Of a DNA stretch of 64,000 bases, positions 12,230 to 24,994 are shown piece after piece; within the stretch, counting starts at the first letter, position 1; each line of letters begins with the position of its first letter. The stretch comes from Azolla pinnata. Its lineage: Eukaryota > Streptophyta > Polypodiopsida > Salviniales > Salviniaceae. Location of the stretch: contig JBBBWG010017890.1 in NCBI GenBank assembly GCA_037176905.1, positions 1-64,000 of the forward strand, read 5' to 3'. The translations under genes were made by a program, and so were the position numbers. The notes beneath the pieces are model-generated. The model saw only the letters and a program-made list of their open reading frames with translations. It was not told the DNA's origin and ran no database searches.

Positions 12230-13749
12230 TGTGCTCAGTCAAGCCTTTTCTCTGCGTCAGAATTTAGGGTTAGGGTTAGGGTTAGGGTTAGGGTTAGGGC
12301 TCGGCTTCTGCTTCTGCTTCTGCTTCGGCTTCGGCTTCCCCGGTCTCGACTTCCGCTACCTCGGCATCGAGCTCCCGCTGCAGGTCGCAGATCTTCCGGG
12401 TATGTAACCTCTCGTTCTTCCTCTCTTTCCCACAGATCGATCGATGGATCGATCTTCTTCGTCGTCGTCGTCTTCTTCTTCTTCTTCTTTTCCCGTTTTT
12501 CTGCTCCGTTTGCTGCATTGTGCTCCTTCGCTCGCTCTCCCGTCCCCTCCTTCCGCTCTGCGTTTCTCCTCTTCAAGTTTTCTCCGTGTTCGGTGCCTTT
12601 TTCTCTGTGTGCTTGGGTAGGGCTTCACTGCATCCCCCCCCCCCCCCCGTCTGCTCGGATCTCTGTCTAAAGCGTAAGTCTTGACTGGAAAAAACCATGC
12701 CCGTCCATACCTCCGGCCTTGGGCCAGCTGTTTCCACTTTCTCCTCTCTCTTGCCCGTCTGTTCCTGTTCTCCTTTTCAGCTTCGTTTCGCATTGCGGCT
12801 TCGAATTTTTCTTCTTCATTGATTCTCTGTGCTGCTTCTCCTGCTCTCCCTTTTGTTGTCGAGCACAGTGCCTGCAAAGCCTTCGATCCGATGCTTGGAA
12901 TTATTGTTTTCTGTACTTTCTTCAAGTTCACATTCTGATTCTATTCCCCATTCATTATCCTTTTGCTTGTTTTCTTCTATCTGTTTCGTTTTCAGCTATC
13001 AGACAGACGACTGCTTGTATCCACACATTGCTTCGCAGGATAAGGCACGTTCTTAGACTTTTAGACTTTTCTCCCATCTCTGGCTTCTTTTCTGCTAGGA
13101 ATCTCTGGGCAGAGACGCTGTACACAGATCCTCACTACATTGATACAGTTTGCTGCGTGATTTTCTAATTTCTTTTTTCTTCCGCTAGATTTTACATCGT
13201 ATTCTACAACCGTATCATTCCCTTGTTGGTTTCAACTCTTCTTCATCGAATAGAGACATCTGATCTTAGTTTTTGCCTATTTTTGTTTGTTTCCGTGCCT
13301 TGCTTGGTCTTATCTCTGTTTAAAACTTTTCTCGAGGCTTAAAGTGTCCTGCCTATGTTATTTCTTGCTTATGTGCTTTGTTAATTTCTATCTGCATAAC
13401 ATGTCTTCTTGAAGACGCTTTTCAAGATTGAAATCTGAAGACTTGGTTTCTTATTAGTAGTGTGCCTCACGTGGAATATGTAATTTAAATCATCATTTTG
13501 TTAACGTTCAATAACTTAATATGTTTCACCAAAGTCTCCGAATCTTTGATTCTTGAGTATGTTGTTGCTTAGCTTGTTTTTTTACGCTGGAGCTGATGCC
13601 TCTATAGTATTCTGCAGACCATTGCACTTAAACAAGCTACAATGCAAAAATAGGGAGCTTAAGCTGATCTTATACAAGTTTGTGTCAAGTCAGCTTATGC
13701 TGTAGTAGGATGCTGTATTATTGAAATTGTTCTTTCTGAGAAGACAAGA
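12230..13749 (+). other. Inferred 5' leader of the PP2C gene
   Basis: Sequence from about 12230 looks like a plant 5' untranslated exon: pyrimidine-rich, with a telomere-like stretch and CTTCTG triplets. It ends at a GTATGTAACC donor at 12400. A leader intron then probably runs to an acceptor near 13618 (CTGCAG), leaving an untranslated stretch before the ATG at 13750. A homopolymer run of C lies at about 12636-12650. Boundaries are inferred from splice signals only. Confidence 0.4.
12263..12299 (+). repeat. Short (TTAGGG)n telomere-like run in the PP2C leader
   Basis: One TTTAGGG followed by five TTAGGG units. The six-base type differs from the seven-base plant type that fills the laccase introns elsewhere in this window. 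Short telomere-like boxes in 5' leaders are known in plant genes and can be bound by TRB-type or Pur-alpha-type proteins; function here is not shown. Confidence 0.95.
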
Positions 13750-16700
13750 ATGAGTTCTTACGGTTCCGATCCGCCAAAGAGTGAAACAAGTGGTGGTGGC
13801 CACAGGTAATATACATTTCCCAAGGAAGAATAAAATGGGTCGAAGTTTTGATGGTTCTGAAGTTGATAGTGTCTCTTCAAACCTTACTTAAAAAAGGAAA
13901 ATATCATTCTAGATTTAAATAGAAACCGATCATTCTAGAGAAGATGTTAATTCAAATGCCTGCACAGAAAATTCAAATGAGCAATGGGATGTTCAAAACC
14001 CCTATACATGATTGAAAAATGAGATGCTTCTACCTAAATCCATAAAAAGAGGGCAGAAAGAGAGGGTTGACAAATGGAAGATATAGGCAAACAATGAGGA
14101 GGTGATGGGTAGGAAGAGTTAAATTTAGTTTTTTGACGTAGGAATTCACAGTCCAATGAAGAGAGAGGAATACAATGTGTCATATATATGACATAAAATT
14201 GTAGTGACTTTACTCTGGTACTTTGAATAGAGACAATGTTGTGCAGTGTCAGTCATATCTTCAGACATATGAAGCCATAAGAGTGCAATACAAGTTATGC
14301 AAAAAATAGCATATTTATGCTTTTTTATGTTTGACAGTTGACCGTGCTGAGAAAACCAGCATATATGCGGCAGTAAAGAGCATGAAAAGGCTGAGAAGAG
14401 CATACAAGAAAGAACTTCAAGATCATATTCGAACATAATACTCGTTCTTACATAAAACATAACGAGTAACCCATAAGCAGTTGTGCTTAATTAGTACTTT
14501 TAAGTAATGATGTTGGCTGTGATTTTTACCTTGTAGAACCACCCAAAAGTATTGCTTGGATGTGGCAATATGACTGTAGGAGGATTATCAGTATGGAACT
14601 AGTATATGGTAGGGGCGGGTAGAGTTCTGTGTAATAATGTACTGGTCATCATTTTGATGAAACAAACATATATGTGTGGCGCCTTGTCCAATGTTTTACA
14701 AGTTGGGATAGTTGATTGGTTTAATTAGCTTTTAGCTTTTAGATATGGTTTACTGATACTGTAATAGCTGAGCAACTTGCAATTTGAAGGCAGTAAGAAT
14801 TGCAAGATTTACAGGGAGATCCTTGATGATGTTCATAGATCTGAGCAAGTCAGATTTGGGCTAGAAATGGAAGTGGCAAAGAATGTGAAGAAAATAGGAG
14901 ATCAATTTCTCAGATTTGGGAGAGTGATGGATTTAGAAATAATATTTCTTGCTTAAAAATTTCCCATGCTGGAATGATGACGTTTTAACATTTTTTTGAA
15001 TGAATATCCTTCTTGTAATATAGTGAGGATGGTAAGTACACCTTTGGATATTCAAGTATACGAGGAAAGCGGGCTTCCATGGAAGATTTTTTTGAGGCTC
15101 GTTTCGCTCAAGTCGGTGAACACACTGTTGGACTTTTTGGTGTTTTTGATGGTATGAAGTGGCATATGTTGTGTTTCAAAATTCTTTAATCAAATGTTTT
15201 GTCTCATTATTTTATGGTGAACTGATCTCAGGACATGGTGGCTCTCGTGCAGCAGATTATGTTCAGAAGAACCTCCTTGAAAATTTAATAAAGCATCCCC
15301 AATTCTTTTCAGACACTAGAAATGCTATAAGTATATGTTTTTTCATTGAAGTGGCATGTGATTTCATTTCCATCTTGTGTGGAAATTATTGACTTAAGGA
15401 AGTATACTGCAGCTGAAACATATCAACAGACTGACTCAGAATTTTTGAAAGTGGAGAACAGTCATCAGCGAGATGCTGGGACGACAGCATCCACCGCAGT
15501 TTTAGTAGGAGATCGCCTGCTTGTTGCGAATGTCGGTGACTCACGAGCAGTTATCTGCAGGGCTGGTCATGGTACGATCATGTGTAGCATTGCTCGGATA
15601 AAGATTTAAAGTTGAGCAAGTTATCAAATCATTAAGGATCCTTGAATTATTATCAACCTTGGATGAATGTCATAATTTTGTGAATGTTGCTGCATTATGA
15701 GTTTGGAGCTTCTTATTAATGAAAATATCTTTGGTAATTATTAGCTGTGCTGCAGATACTTGCCTTTGGTTAGGGGCATAAGAACAGTCAAGAAGATTTT
15801 AATAATAAACCATGCTCACTCTGTGATTTGGAAGACTGAAACTCTTTTCAGAATTCTTATTTAATTGTCTTACACATTGTAAATGATCAATAAGGCTAGG
15901 ACACGTTTTGGAAATACGATCTCCATTTCTGCAGCTATTTCTGCAATGCAGGCAAACTTGAAACCTGATTGGCTCCTTCTATATTGCAGCTGTGGCCCTG
16001 TCAACTGACCATAAACCCAACCGGAAAGATGAGAGACAACGAATCGAGCAAGCAGGCGGGTTTGTTATGTGGGCTGGTAATGCTTTTGTTCAACTTATTC
16101 TCACTGATGTTTAGAATAATGACTATATTGACACCAGATCATGCCCCACAGGAACATGGAGGGTTGGGGGTGTGTTAGCTGTGTCACGTGCCTTTGGAGA
16201 CCGCCTGTTGAAACAATATGTTGTTGCAGACCCTGAACTCCAGGCAAGATATATAAATAGATTTTTGCTATACATATCTAAACAAGATTCGACAATGAGA
16301 CCTAATCCAGGAAAGATATACAACTATAATTAGACAATCAAATCTGAAGATTTAGTCAAGTCAAGTATCCTTATGAAAACCTCTTGCTGTATGATTACAG
16401 TTGTATTTTGTTTGAGATGGAAAGGAGAAGGGGTTGATGCATCTAGTGGATTTTGTAAAATCTGTTTGCAGTAGCTCAGAAGGAATTTTTCGTGATAGAA
16501 ATATAGATATCACTACAGCAGATGATTACCATAAAATGTCCTTTCTAAAATATATTGGACCCAATATTGCTCGTAAAATTTACTGGAATTAGAATGCCTG
16601 AGTGTTAACAATTGCATGATTGAGGCCCTTCATGTATTACAATCAAGACTTGATGAATTACATCAAAACAAGCGTCACTGAGAAAAGAAGGTTTTCATGA

Positions 16701-17210
16701 AATATACAATTAGGAAAGTGCTTGGAACTCCCAAACTAGTTTGGAACTTGAGCGTGTTTAGGTATTTGCATAAGTAGGCATATCGTGGGCATCTATCAAT
16801 TACTGGATGATAACCTTCATGCACTCTGCTTTCATCTGAGTATTATTAGCTATTACTGTTTGATTGGGTACGTGTTCTCATCATAAAAATATTCGTCATG
16901 AAGGAGGAAACCATAAATGGTGAGGTTGAATTCCTGGTGCTTGCCAGTGATGGCTTGTGGGATGTAGTATCCAATCAGGTACGTAATACAGTGTTAAACC
17001 AATTGTTAATGCGCTCTTCTAGCATCATATCGTTCTTGTTAATTAGCCCATCAAAATTGTGTCATGCAGGAGGCTGTGTCGATTGTTCAAGACATTCCGA
17101 ATGCTGAAGAAGCTGCCAAGAGATTAACCGAAGAGGCATTGATGAAGGGAAGTGCAGATAATATCACTTGTGTTATTGTTCGCTTCCATAATGAGGCAGC
17201 TGTAGCTTGA
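13750..17210 (+). CDS. Protein phosphatase 2C, 278 aa
   Basis: A metal-dependent Ser/Thr phosphatase. Eight exons keep frame: 13750-13805, 15024-15151, 15232-15330, 15413-15571, 15990-16076, 16152-16243, 16904-16978, 17070-17210. The protein is little more than the catalytic domain. PP2C motifs in order: [26 protein letters not shown] (metal-binding Asp), [56 protein letters not shown] (metal-binding Asp), [13 protein letters not shown]. All key acidic residues are present, so it should be active. The sequence resembles the small plant PP2Cs that read GYSSFRGKRA-MEDF rather than the ABA-type clade A enzymes. The first coding exon holds only 18 residues and is separated by a 1.2 kb intron. Intron 6 starts with GC, not GT. 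Its substrate cannot be told from sequence. Confidence 0.95.
16244..16903 (+). other. GC-AG intron in the PP2C gene
   Basis: The exon ends with CAG at 16243 and the intron begins GCAAGATAT, then ends ATGAAG at 16903. The join gives [15 protein letters not shown] in frame, matching the family. The flanking CAG and AAG bases fit the strong consensus typical of functional GC donors. Confidence 0.8.
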
Positions 17211-18157
17211 GGCCGAAGCTGTTCATGTCACATATGATTATCGTCTGAGATAGTGGGGAGTTATATAGCTAACAAGCATGGTGTTATCGCAAACCGAGCG
17301 ATCCAATTCACTTTTGTAATGCAGAGAATGGGGATATTTGTAGTGTAGAAAATTAATCATATTCTTGATTTTCTCCGGACGCATGGTGCAAGAAAGGACA
17401 TGGATGATTGAGAGTCTCAATCAGCAAATTGCATACACAGTACACATTATATCCATTTCCAAACCTAATTTTATATGAAACAATGTAAAACTTGGGCTGT
17501 GGTTTTCACAAAGTTTGTTATGACGCTTCTGCAAAAATTCTCTGCACATTTGTATGATTGAATCCCATGCAAGCTCATTGACTTTGGATCTGAACAGAGG
17601 GAAATCCATCTTGCACTGTTATTATAGATTGAGCTGATTGATGCGAAGAGTGTTTATTTGTAAGCTGTGTTTCCTGGAAGATTCAATTTCCCAGCAGATT
17701 CATGACATCCTTTTATCATATAGAGAGTGCATTGGCAACAATGCTTAGCTTTGTGATCTCATCAGGAATCGCAACACAACATAAGAGTGTAGTATCAAGA
17801 TTTTTGGGCTTTAGGATTTCACCAAACTACATCTAAAAACATGGGGATTCAAGTTGCAAGATGCTGAAATAGGCATTGCATAACAAATGAGTTGTTGATA
17901 CAGATCACGCCCGATCGACAAAACTACAGCAAAGAAGTGCATCTTCACTTCACACAAAAAATGGCAGTCCGAAGAAGCCCTAATCAAATGACCTAGACCT
18001 TGAAAGCTAAGATTTATCGCAAGGTATAACTAGGTTCTCTCGACAGCTTTAAATTTTGCTGCTTTTCTGTTCTTTATGTACAGGGCATGGTATACCTCTC
18101 GGGTATATACTGATGTCGTCAAAGCGCTGGCCAAAAAATTGCCCGAGATCTCGTTTT
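17211..18157. other. Convergent intergenic region, PP2C (+) / IQD (-)
   Basis: This stretch holds the 3' untranslated regions of the two converging genes. Short open frames of about 60 codons have no recognisable domain. Nothing else supported. Confidence 0.6.
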
Positions 18158-20993
18158 TTAACCACCACCCTCTCTCGCTGAACTTCTAACCGAACGGAAA
18201 CCTTTGGTGCTTGCGCTTCGGAAAGTCTGCCATGGAATAGAGTTTGCCTTTGCTTGTGCTGGTAAAGAGGTCCTCCTTTTCGAGGTTTTCTCCTCGATCA
18301 ACTCGGGCCTCAGCTTGGGATTACTCTGGGATCGAGCCTTGGCTTTGGCTGATTGTGTCACCATCATATAGCTGGGGATTGCTGGGGAATCTGCCGTCGT
18401 CGGATCCTCTTGCACTACCTTCAGCGGCCCCGAAAAGCTATGCCTCTTCAATCCGCTCCTGTTCTTTGGCACTGCCTCCGAAGGCAACGCCTCTCGCAGC
18501 AAATGATCTTGTTTGACATCTGGAGCATTTCTGTCATCCGGGCCTTTTGTCATCGCTTCGGAACGCACCTCTTGTGCAGCGGTGCTGGTGCTCTTTGAAG
18601 AGCTCGACTTGGTCGGTTTCAGTAGCCGAGATGAAACCGTGGTGGGTGCTGAAGCTGAAGCTGAAGGCTTACCAGCGATCAGCTCACCAGACGGCAGGGC
18701 CTTGCATTGTTGAGCTTCGACTGGATTTTCCGGCAACGAACTCGACAGTGATACTTCGGGTGATTTCGAGTGTTGAGGAAGAAAACTTTCTTGTGATGTT
18801 TCCAGGACAGGATTGCTCGGGGGTGGTGGCTTCTTTGGAAGCTCTTCATCTTCTTCATCTTCTTCGGCTTCCAGCTTTCCTTCTGCTCTCTTTACATCCT
18901 CATGTGTGGGCTTTTCATCACATTCGTCCAAGTATGCAGTCTCCCATGGACGGGCAGCCATCCATCTTTCAAGCCAGCTCCAACCCCAATACGACTGATC
19001 ATGGTCACCATCAAACACCAAAGAATTTTGTTTCCTGGCCGAGCTCCATAGCTGTTTACAAAACGATACCCCGTTAGGAGCACGGTGTGAGGCATATACA
19101 GACCCCACCCAAATAAGAACTGCAAAGTTTTCAAACAAATTACTCATTGATTCCTCATAAAACCAAATCTTCTCCATAGATATTGACTGATCAGATGTGG
19201 TTCCTGGAAACGGCGGAGAAAAAAAAAAAGGAAACAAATGGGGAAAGGATCGAACATGTGGAATTGCAGATTGGATCATTCTAGTGTGGTGTGAAGCTTG
19301 CACCATGTCAGCCAGAATATTTTCAGACTTCTCTGACAAACACTAGGGTATCTGATTACCTGGCGAGAAAATGCATAGGCCAGTGCTCGTTCCCTCTTAG
19401 CAGCTGCTTCCTGCCGGCTCCGAATCTTTGCATCTACTTCCTGAAGAGTCCCAGTGCTTGAATCCCAGCATTCCTGAAGGGTACCCAAAACCAGAAATTT
19501 TAGTTCAAAATTCTGCTGGCAAGATAAACCTGGTTCAGGACTCTTCCTTCCAGAAGGCACAGCAGGTAAGGAATTCAGGTCCATTTACAAATGGTTAAGA
19601 AACGCATAGTCATATCAAAATCTTCAAAGAGAGAGAACAGAAGCTACCTCATTGACAGAGACTTCTCCTTACCGTGGAGCTTTGCTGCTTTCTCTCACGA
19701 AGCTTCTGTTGTACAGCTTGACCTTCTTCCGACATACGAACACGCCTTGCACGGACACGAGCTTGTACTCTCACTAAGGCTTGTACACAACGCAAGGTTG
19801 TTCCAGCTTGTCTTCTCACCATATGTCCCCTCACTAGAGCTTGCAACCTTACCAAACCCTTCAATGCCCTCAGCGCTCTCCGGGCCTGAACACAGCCAAA
19901 TTTAACTACTAAAGTCATGCAATCAGCTGCAGTAAATAGTACAGAGAAGATGCTCAAAGACCCACCCATGTACAAAGGAAAGTGCAAACAACAAGATGCA
20001 TTCTGATTTATACGTATGAGAAAGAGATAGATTTTCCCATCTAAGAAGAGAGAAAACACAAACAAAAGTTAAGTAACCTCAAATATGCTGTGACAGGCAT
20101 GGCCATAGCTGTTCATGAGAATCATACCATAGATCTCCTGGTTAATCGGTGTGGGTTAGAAAGAGGGAATCAGAATCGAAGACATTCAATTTTACAATAA
20201 GATATAACCATTTGTGTCTTTCCCAGTGGATCACTACACATGGAGTGGTCAAGTGTGAACACCTATGGCTACGATATGAACTCCTGATCACTAATGGCCA
20301 TGCCTGTACAGCATGCATGTTATGCATATGGGGGGAAAAAAAGCAATTGAAAGACCCACCAAGTATCCACGAAAGGCAGTCTGTATAAGAATCGCAGACT
20401 TGTCCTCCAGACTGAGCTTGATGATCGTAGAATGGTCATCCCTTTCATTAATCTCCTTTTCCATATCCACAGGGTTCAGGTCAGCAGCCAACGCAACTTC
20501 AGGCACCACACTTAGATCCTTTGCTTCCTCATCAGTGGAAATGACCGCGGTGACCATTGATTCTTGTTTCGCCTCATCGTGCACTATCGTGGGGATTGTA
20601 TTTGTAGCCTCGTCATCTTTTTTTGTGGGCAAACTTTCTAGGGGTGTCAAGGACTCAAAGCTTGTATTTTGCGTCGATGACTTCCCAAAACTCCACCTGT
20701 GTTTCTCCTTGCCCTTCTTCTGCAATACAAATGTACAAAAGATTCCAGAGTTTGAGTTTTCAAGTGGTCAGTTCTAGAACAACAAAAGAATACTAGTCCT
20801 TTTTGGTGAGGATATGCATTGGAGAAGATTTTCAGTTCATCAGAAACGAAGTTCAAAATTGCCTCTGGAGGTAGAACATACCAAAGAAACATGGACCTAC
20901 CACATGTGTTGGCAATGCATCGTCTGCAGTAGACCGTGAGGCTTTCTTCCCAGAAAATAAAGACTTGATCCATTTTGCAGGCGATTTTCCCAT
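18158..20993 (-). CDS. IQD family (IQ67-domain) calmodulin-binding protein, 557 aa
   Basis: IQD proteins are plant scaffolds that bind calmodulin and usually sit on microtubules, membranes or in nuclei. Five exons keep frame (gene order): 20993-20901, 20719-20360, 19885-19673, 19473-19360, 19051-18158. The start [20 protein letters not shown] is the usual IQD N-terminus. The IQ67 core spans the exon 2/3 junction: [13 protein letters not shown] then [20 protein letters not shown], with repeated IQ and 1-5-10 type basic-hydrophobic spacing; the intron between L and A is the phase-0 intron typical of the family. It continues through [36 protein letters not shown] follows, as in many IQDs. The C-terminal third is Ser/Lys/Pro-rich and includes a short [20 protein letters not shown]-type motif that is typical of the family. 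Confidence 0.95.
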
Positions 20994-23515
20994 CCCCACA
21001 ATCTAAAATGACTCGATAAAGGTCAAAATCAAGTCCAGCACTAAAACAATGGAAAACAAAGACATTGACAAAAGCCATACAATGAAGCCTCGCAAAAGAA
21101 ATTGTGATGCTTCTCGTGCTATCTTGAATAAAACATGATAACCATACAATGAAGCTGTTGTTACAGTTACTAAGGCTATATATTGGAGAAGAGAGACCAT
21201 GAATGATCATACGGAAACCCATGCATTAACACGGTCAATTAGGAAAAAGGGAAACAAGTTCATTACCCATGTGTATGACTCCAATCTCTCATTTCGGTAT
21301 CGGCAGCGGCTCGGCTGAGCTTAACCAGTTAAGTAGATCTCAAGCCGAACCATTTAAGGCTGAGCCATTTAAGAAACCTCGAGCTTGAACCGTTTCAAAC
21401 CAGTTAAGACTTGAATGCTAAGATTAAAACAGGTTTACGTTAAACCGGTTAAGACATAAACGGTTTAAGAAAAAACGGCTTAGGCCAAACTTTGTATCAA
21501 GATTAATATCAAGAGTCTCATTGGTGGGGCAAAACTACAGACTAGAGATAGATCTATGTGCTTAATTCATGTTTAAAGAGTTATCTTCTCTACTTTGCAT
21601 TCTTTTGCAGTTCTTGCCATGATTTCATCTAGATCTCCTCACCCCCGCAGGGAACAAATGTACCTCATTATATGCATTTGTCTACTCTTCCATGGTTACA
21701 GTCATCAACACCAGTACTTATGGGTTGATGAATCAGAACAGGACCATGGTTTCAAACATGATCTATGTATTAACAGGTGACACAACTAGGATTGCTCTAT
21801 TGGGAGTGTATGCAACATAGGTCTCACAGATAGATCATCGGATTAAAAGCGATTAAGTTCCCAAAGTAGGGATTCTCTATCAGGATTATGCACTGCAAAT
21901 GTCTTCGGCTGATGATTGGATGGCAAATCTAATTACTTCCTAGTTTTTCCAGGGTACAAACTGTAAGGACCTTCAGCTGAGCTGTAGGATTATCAGCCAC
22001 TTGGCAGACATCCAAAGCTGTTATTCGCGGTAGTATTTCTGGCTATAATATTCTGGGATATGGGATTTCTGGCCATGGTGTGGAAGCTCAAAGATATTTC
22101 CCCTCTCGCATCGATGGCCACTGTAATCAAAAACACACTTACCAGCCGTTTATGATTGCTTCACAAAGTAGAAGTGCAAGGTTCAGATTTTATCCTCCAT
22201 AAATACATCTGGCATTAGAAATAATTAGTGGGTTTTCATGAACGTTGAGCTATCATTTCCACATGCCAAGCTCAAATCTCTAACTTCTGAAGACAATCAT
22301 AGAGTCTAGATCTTTCTAGCTCCTTCTTTGGAGCTGATTATATAGCTTCACCCCCTCCAACCATATATTTCTTAATCGTGTAGAGCTGAGCCGTGAAGGA
22401 TGCTCTCCTTAGTGAACAAAAACGATTTCAAGCCTCTTTAACCTTCTGCTTGGTTTTCCATGGTACAATCATATGAGTTAGTTGGTTAGGCTAAGAGTCT
22501 TAAGCCTTCATTCATATCGAATTGCACGAAGCAGGACCCATCTTAAGAAAAAAAAACGGCAAAAGACAAGAAGAGCGTCCATTTCGTGACAGAGGTCGAT
22601 CAATGACGGATGGCTATGTTAGGATAAAAGAGAAAGAAGGTACAAGAACGAATGCAAAGAGTAACCAAGTAGATGACATGCCGTTCTGAGGCATCGCTTG
22701 CATTTTGGAAGCCAAAATGCAAAGGCCTCCACCAATCCTTTCCGGAAAATTCTTTACTCTATGGGAAATGGAAGCTAGGAAGGCGCAGAGATCCGGAGCA
22801 GAAGGGCTGAGCCTACCCGTCCAGGAATGGTCGTGGACAAGAAGGGCCAAGGATTCATTCCCAGGAAGAAAGCGGAGACAACCCTAGTTCGAATGCAGAC
22901 CAAAGACTTGCCCAACTCCCATCGTTTGTTCTAAGCAGCGAGAGCCCCAATAGAACACACCCGAGCAGCACATGCGAATCCAATGCAGAACGCAACGAGG
23001 AATGGAGAGAGCAAGACAGAAACAACAAGAAGGTCAAAAAAAGGGGGGGGAGAAAAGCTGCTTCTGCAGTGGAAATTTGAAGTCGAGGAGGAAATTCAAG
23101 GTACATTGCTGGGCTGAAGCAGAAGAAGGAGAGGTAGGGGTGGGCCCTGATGAATCAATGCGGTCGGAGAGCAGCGAATTGAAGCTAGAAACCCTAGGAA
23201 CTCAGGGTAAAGACTTCGACCCTACAGCACATACATTCCTACAGAAAAACACAGAGAAAGACGGAGAAAGACAGAGAAAAAGACAGAGAAAAGACAGGGA
23301 GAGGGAAACTCACCTTGGGTCGTAGCGATGGCGAGCTGTATGATCGAATCCACGGAAGGAAAGTCTCTGAGATTGAGAGAGGAAGGAGAAGGAGAAGGAG
23401 AAGGAGGAGAAGGAGAAGAAGAAGAAGAAGAGAAACTGTGCTTTGAAACTGTGCTTTGTAAGGGTGGGTTCACATGAAGCCATTTTTTGCTCTTTAGAGA
23501 ATGTTCTCTTTTTGT
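20994..23515 (-). other. Inferred leader intron and 5' exon of the IQD gene
   Basis: A likely untranslated exon at about 23314-23515 ends in the strong donor CAAG|GTGAGTTTCC (minus strand). The matching acceptor TTTTAG lies a few bases before the start codon, giving a leader intron of about 2.3 kb. The exon is CTT/CCT-rich on the minus strand, as many plant leaders are. The intron shows no coding sequence. Boundaries are inferred. Confidence 0.45.
21305..21480. repeat. Degenerate repeats of a GGTTAAG/AACCGGTT motif
   Basis: Within about 175 bases the motif AACC(A/G)GTTAAG or its half AACC(A/G)TTTAAG recurs some eight times, for example near 21327, 21349, 21366, 21402, 21446 and 21460. It lies inside the inferred leader intron of the IQD gene. 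The units are too diverged to give a fixed period. Confidence 0.55.
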
Positions 23516-24994
23516 GCTTTCTTAGCACACCCCCAAGGCCAAGGAAGGCTTCACAATCTGTAATGTAATGTGATCTGTTAGCTGTAAAAACAACAAAAAG
23601 AAGAAACATCAGAGCCTCCGATTACGTAATCGAATGATAAATCGATCGTTTATGTATCGCTCGAGCTTACTGTGTAGAACGGTCTATTTGTGACCAAGTT
23701 GTAATTGATGCAAGGAGTTCTGTTTCGGGAAAAGAAAAGAAAAAAAACGGAAAAACTGCGGGCTCCGATTACAGGATCGAATATGGTAAATGGATGGTTA
23801 TGTATTGCTTGAGCTGATGCGAACGGTCATTTTGTGACCAAGTTATAAGTAGTGCAAGGAGTTTCCGTTTCGGGGGAAAAAAACATGGGGGGTTGCAGGT
23901 GATGAGGCAATAACACAGAAGATTAGAGAGAGCGTGATGGAATATAACCTCCGAGTGAAGATTGAAGACGAATCCAAAATATCATTTGTGTCCCATATCA
24001 TGGAATATAACCTCGAATTACGCCTCAGAAGCAAACAGGTATGGATCCAGTAACAGAGAGCCTAACCTCATCAAAAGCGTATTTACAACCTCTCAGGATG
24101 CCCTCATCAAAGGAGGTAACTAGTCCCCTTTATATAAGTCAACTTTAAGAACCCTCTAACCAATATGTGTGTTAACACTTGTCTTGTGACCATATGAGTT
24201 TGTCACAGTCCTCGAGTAACACCAGTTTCCCTCGTATTCGTACCTTTAAACCATTTAAATTAGCTTTGTAAATTGGTTTCCTAAGACTATGACCATTTAA
24301 ATTACCTTGAAGAAATAACGGCACTGATGCTATATTCTGCATCGATGAGCGGATCTTAGTGTTCCAATCTCGGTCAACATCGCTACCTGACAAGCTTCGG
24401 CTTCGGCTTCATTGGCCTCGACAAATCTAGATTGTTGATGTTGGAGAAGCAAATCTTTGTTTCTTTGCGGAGCACACAATACCTTGGATTGTAAGGTTCA
24501 TGTAATGTAACCTTGGAGGATTACTATTCAGTTTTCCGGTTCAAATGAAGTGAAGTGCGAAACTAAGTTAAATAGCTCCCTGAATCTTTCCCAAGTTTCG
24601 GATTACATAAATGCTCTAGAACCCTTCCATTGGACATACAGATTACTAAGAAAAGCCTAGTAAGTGATTGGAAATCTTCAGGGCTAAGAACCTCGGCATC
24701 GTCGTCATCGTCGATCATTGGTTTGGCATGACGAAAGGGGGCCGTTGAGAGTCGCATTAGGGAAGAAGCGAGATGACGAGAAGCAAAAGGAATCGAAAGC
24801 TGGCCCTCGGGAGGAGAATGCCAGTCTGGAAGCCAGCAGAGACAGAGAGACAGAGAGAGAGTGAGAGAGGCCTCTTGCGTCGATGGATTCTGGGGATATA
24901 ACATCCTTGGAGTCGGAACGCGAATCGTTCAGAGCGGCTAGCTAATCGGAGTCGACGAGGAGAAGCAGCAACAGCAGGCGAAGCAATCTGGGCC
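23516..24994. other. Divergent intergenic region, IQD (-) / laccase (+)
   Basis: The stretch between the IQD leader and the laccase start codon should hold both promoters. It contains the 147-base duplication listed separately and GA-rich sequence around 24830-24870. No gene is supported. Confidence 0.5.
23612..23890. repeat. Direct duplication, ~147 bp
   Basis: Copy one starts CTCCGATTAC at 23616 and copy two starts CTCCGATTAC at 23763. Both run on through TCGAATRRTAAAT, TATGTAT, GCTYGAGCT, TTTGTGACCAAGTT and GTGCAAGGAGTTTC-like stretches to a poly-A-rich end. Identity looks like roughly 75 to 80 percent by eye. It lies upstream of the IQD leader exon. Confidence 0.8.

Noticed and set aside
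11234-12267. Long His/Thr-rich and Cys-rich readings (up to 228 codons)
   Set aside because: Composed entirely of the 44-base CA-rich repeat; the peptide repeat follows the DNA repeat in every frame.
12235-12931. Basic, Lys/Arg/Glu-rich minus-strand frames
   Set aside because: Mirror of the pyrimidine-rich PP2C leader; no homology and no splicing pattern.
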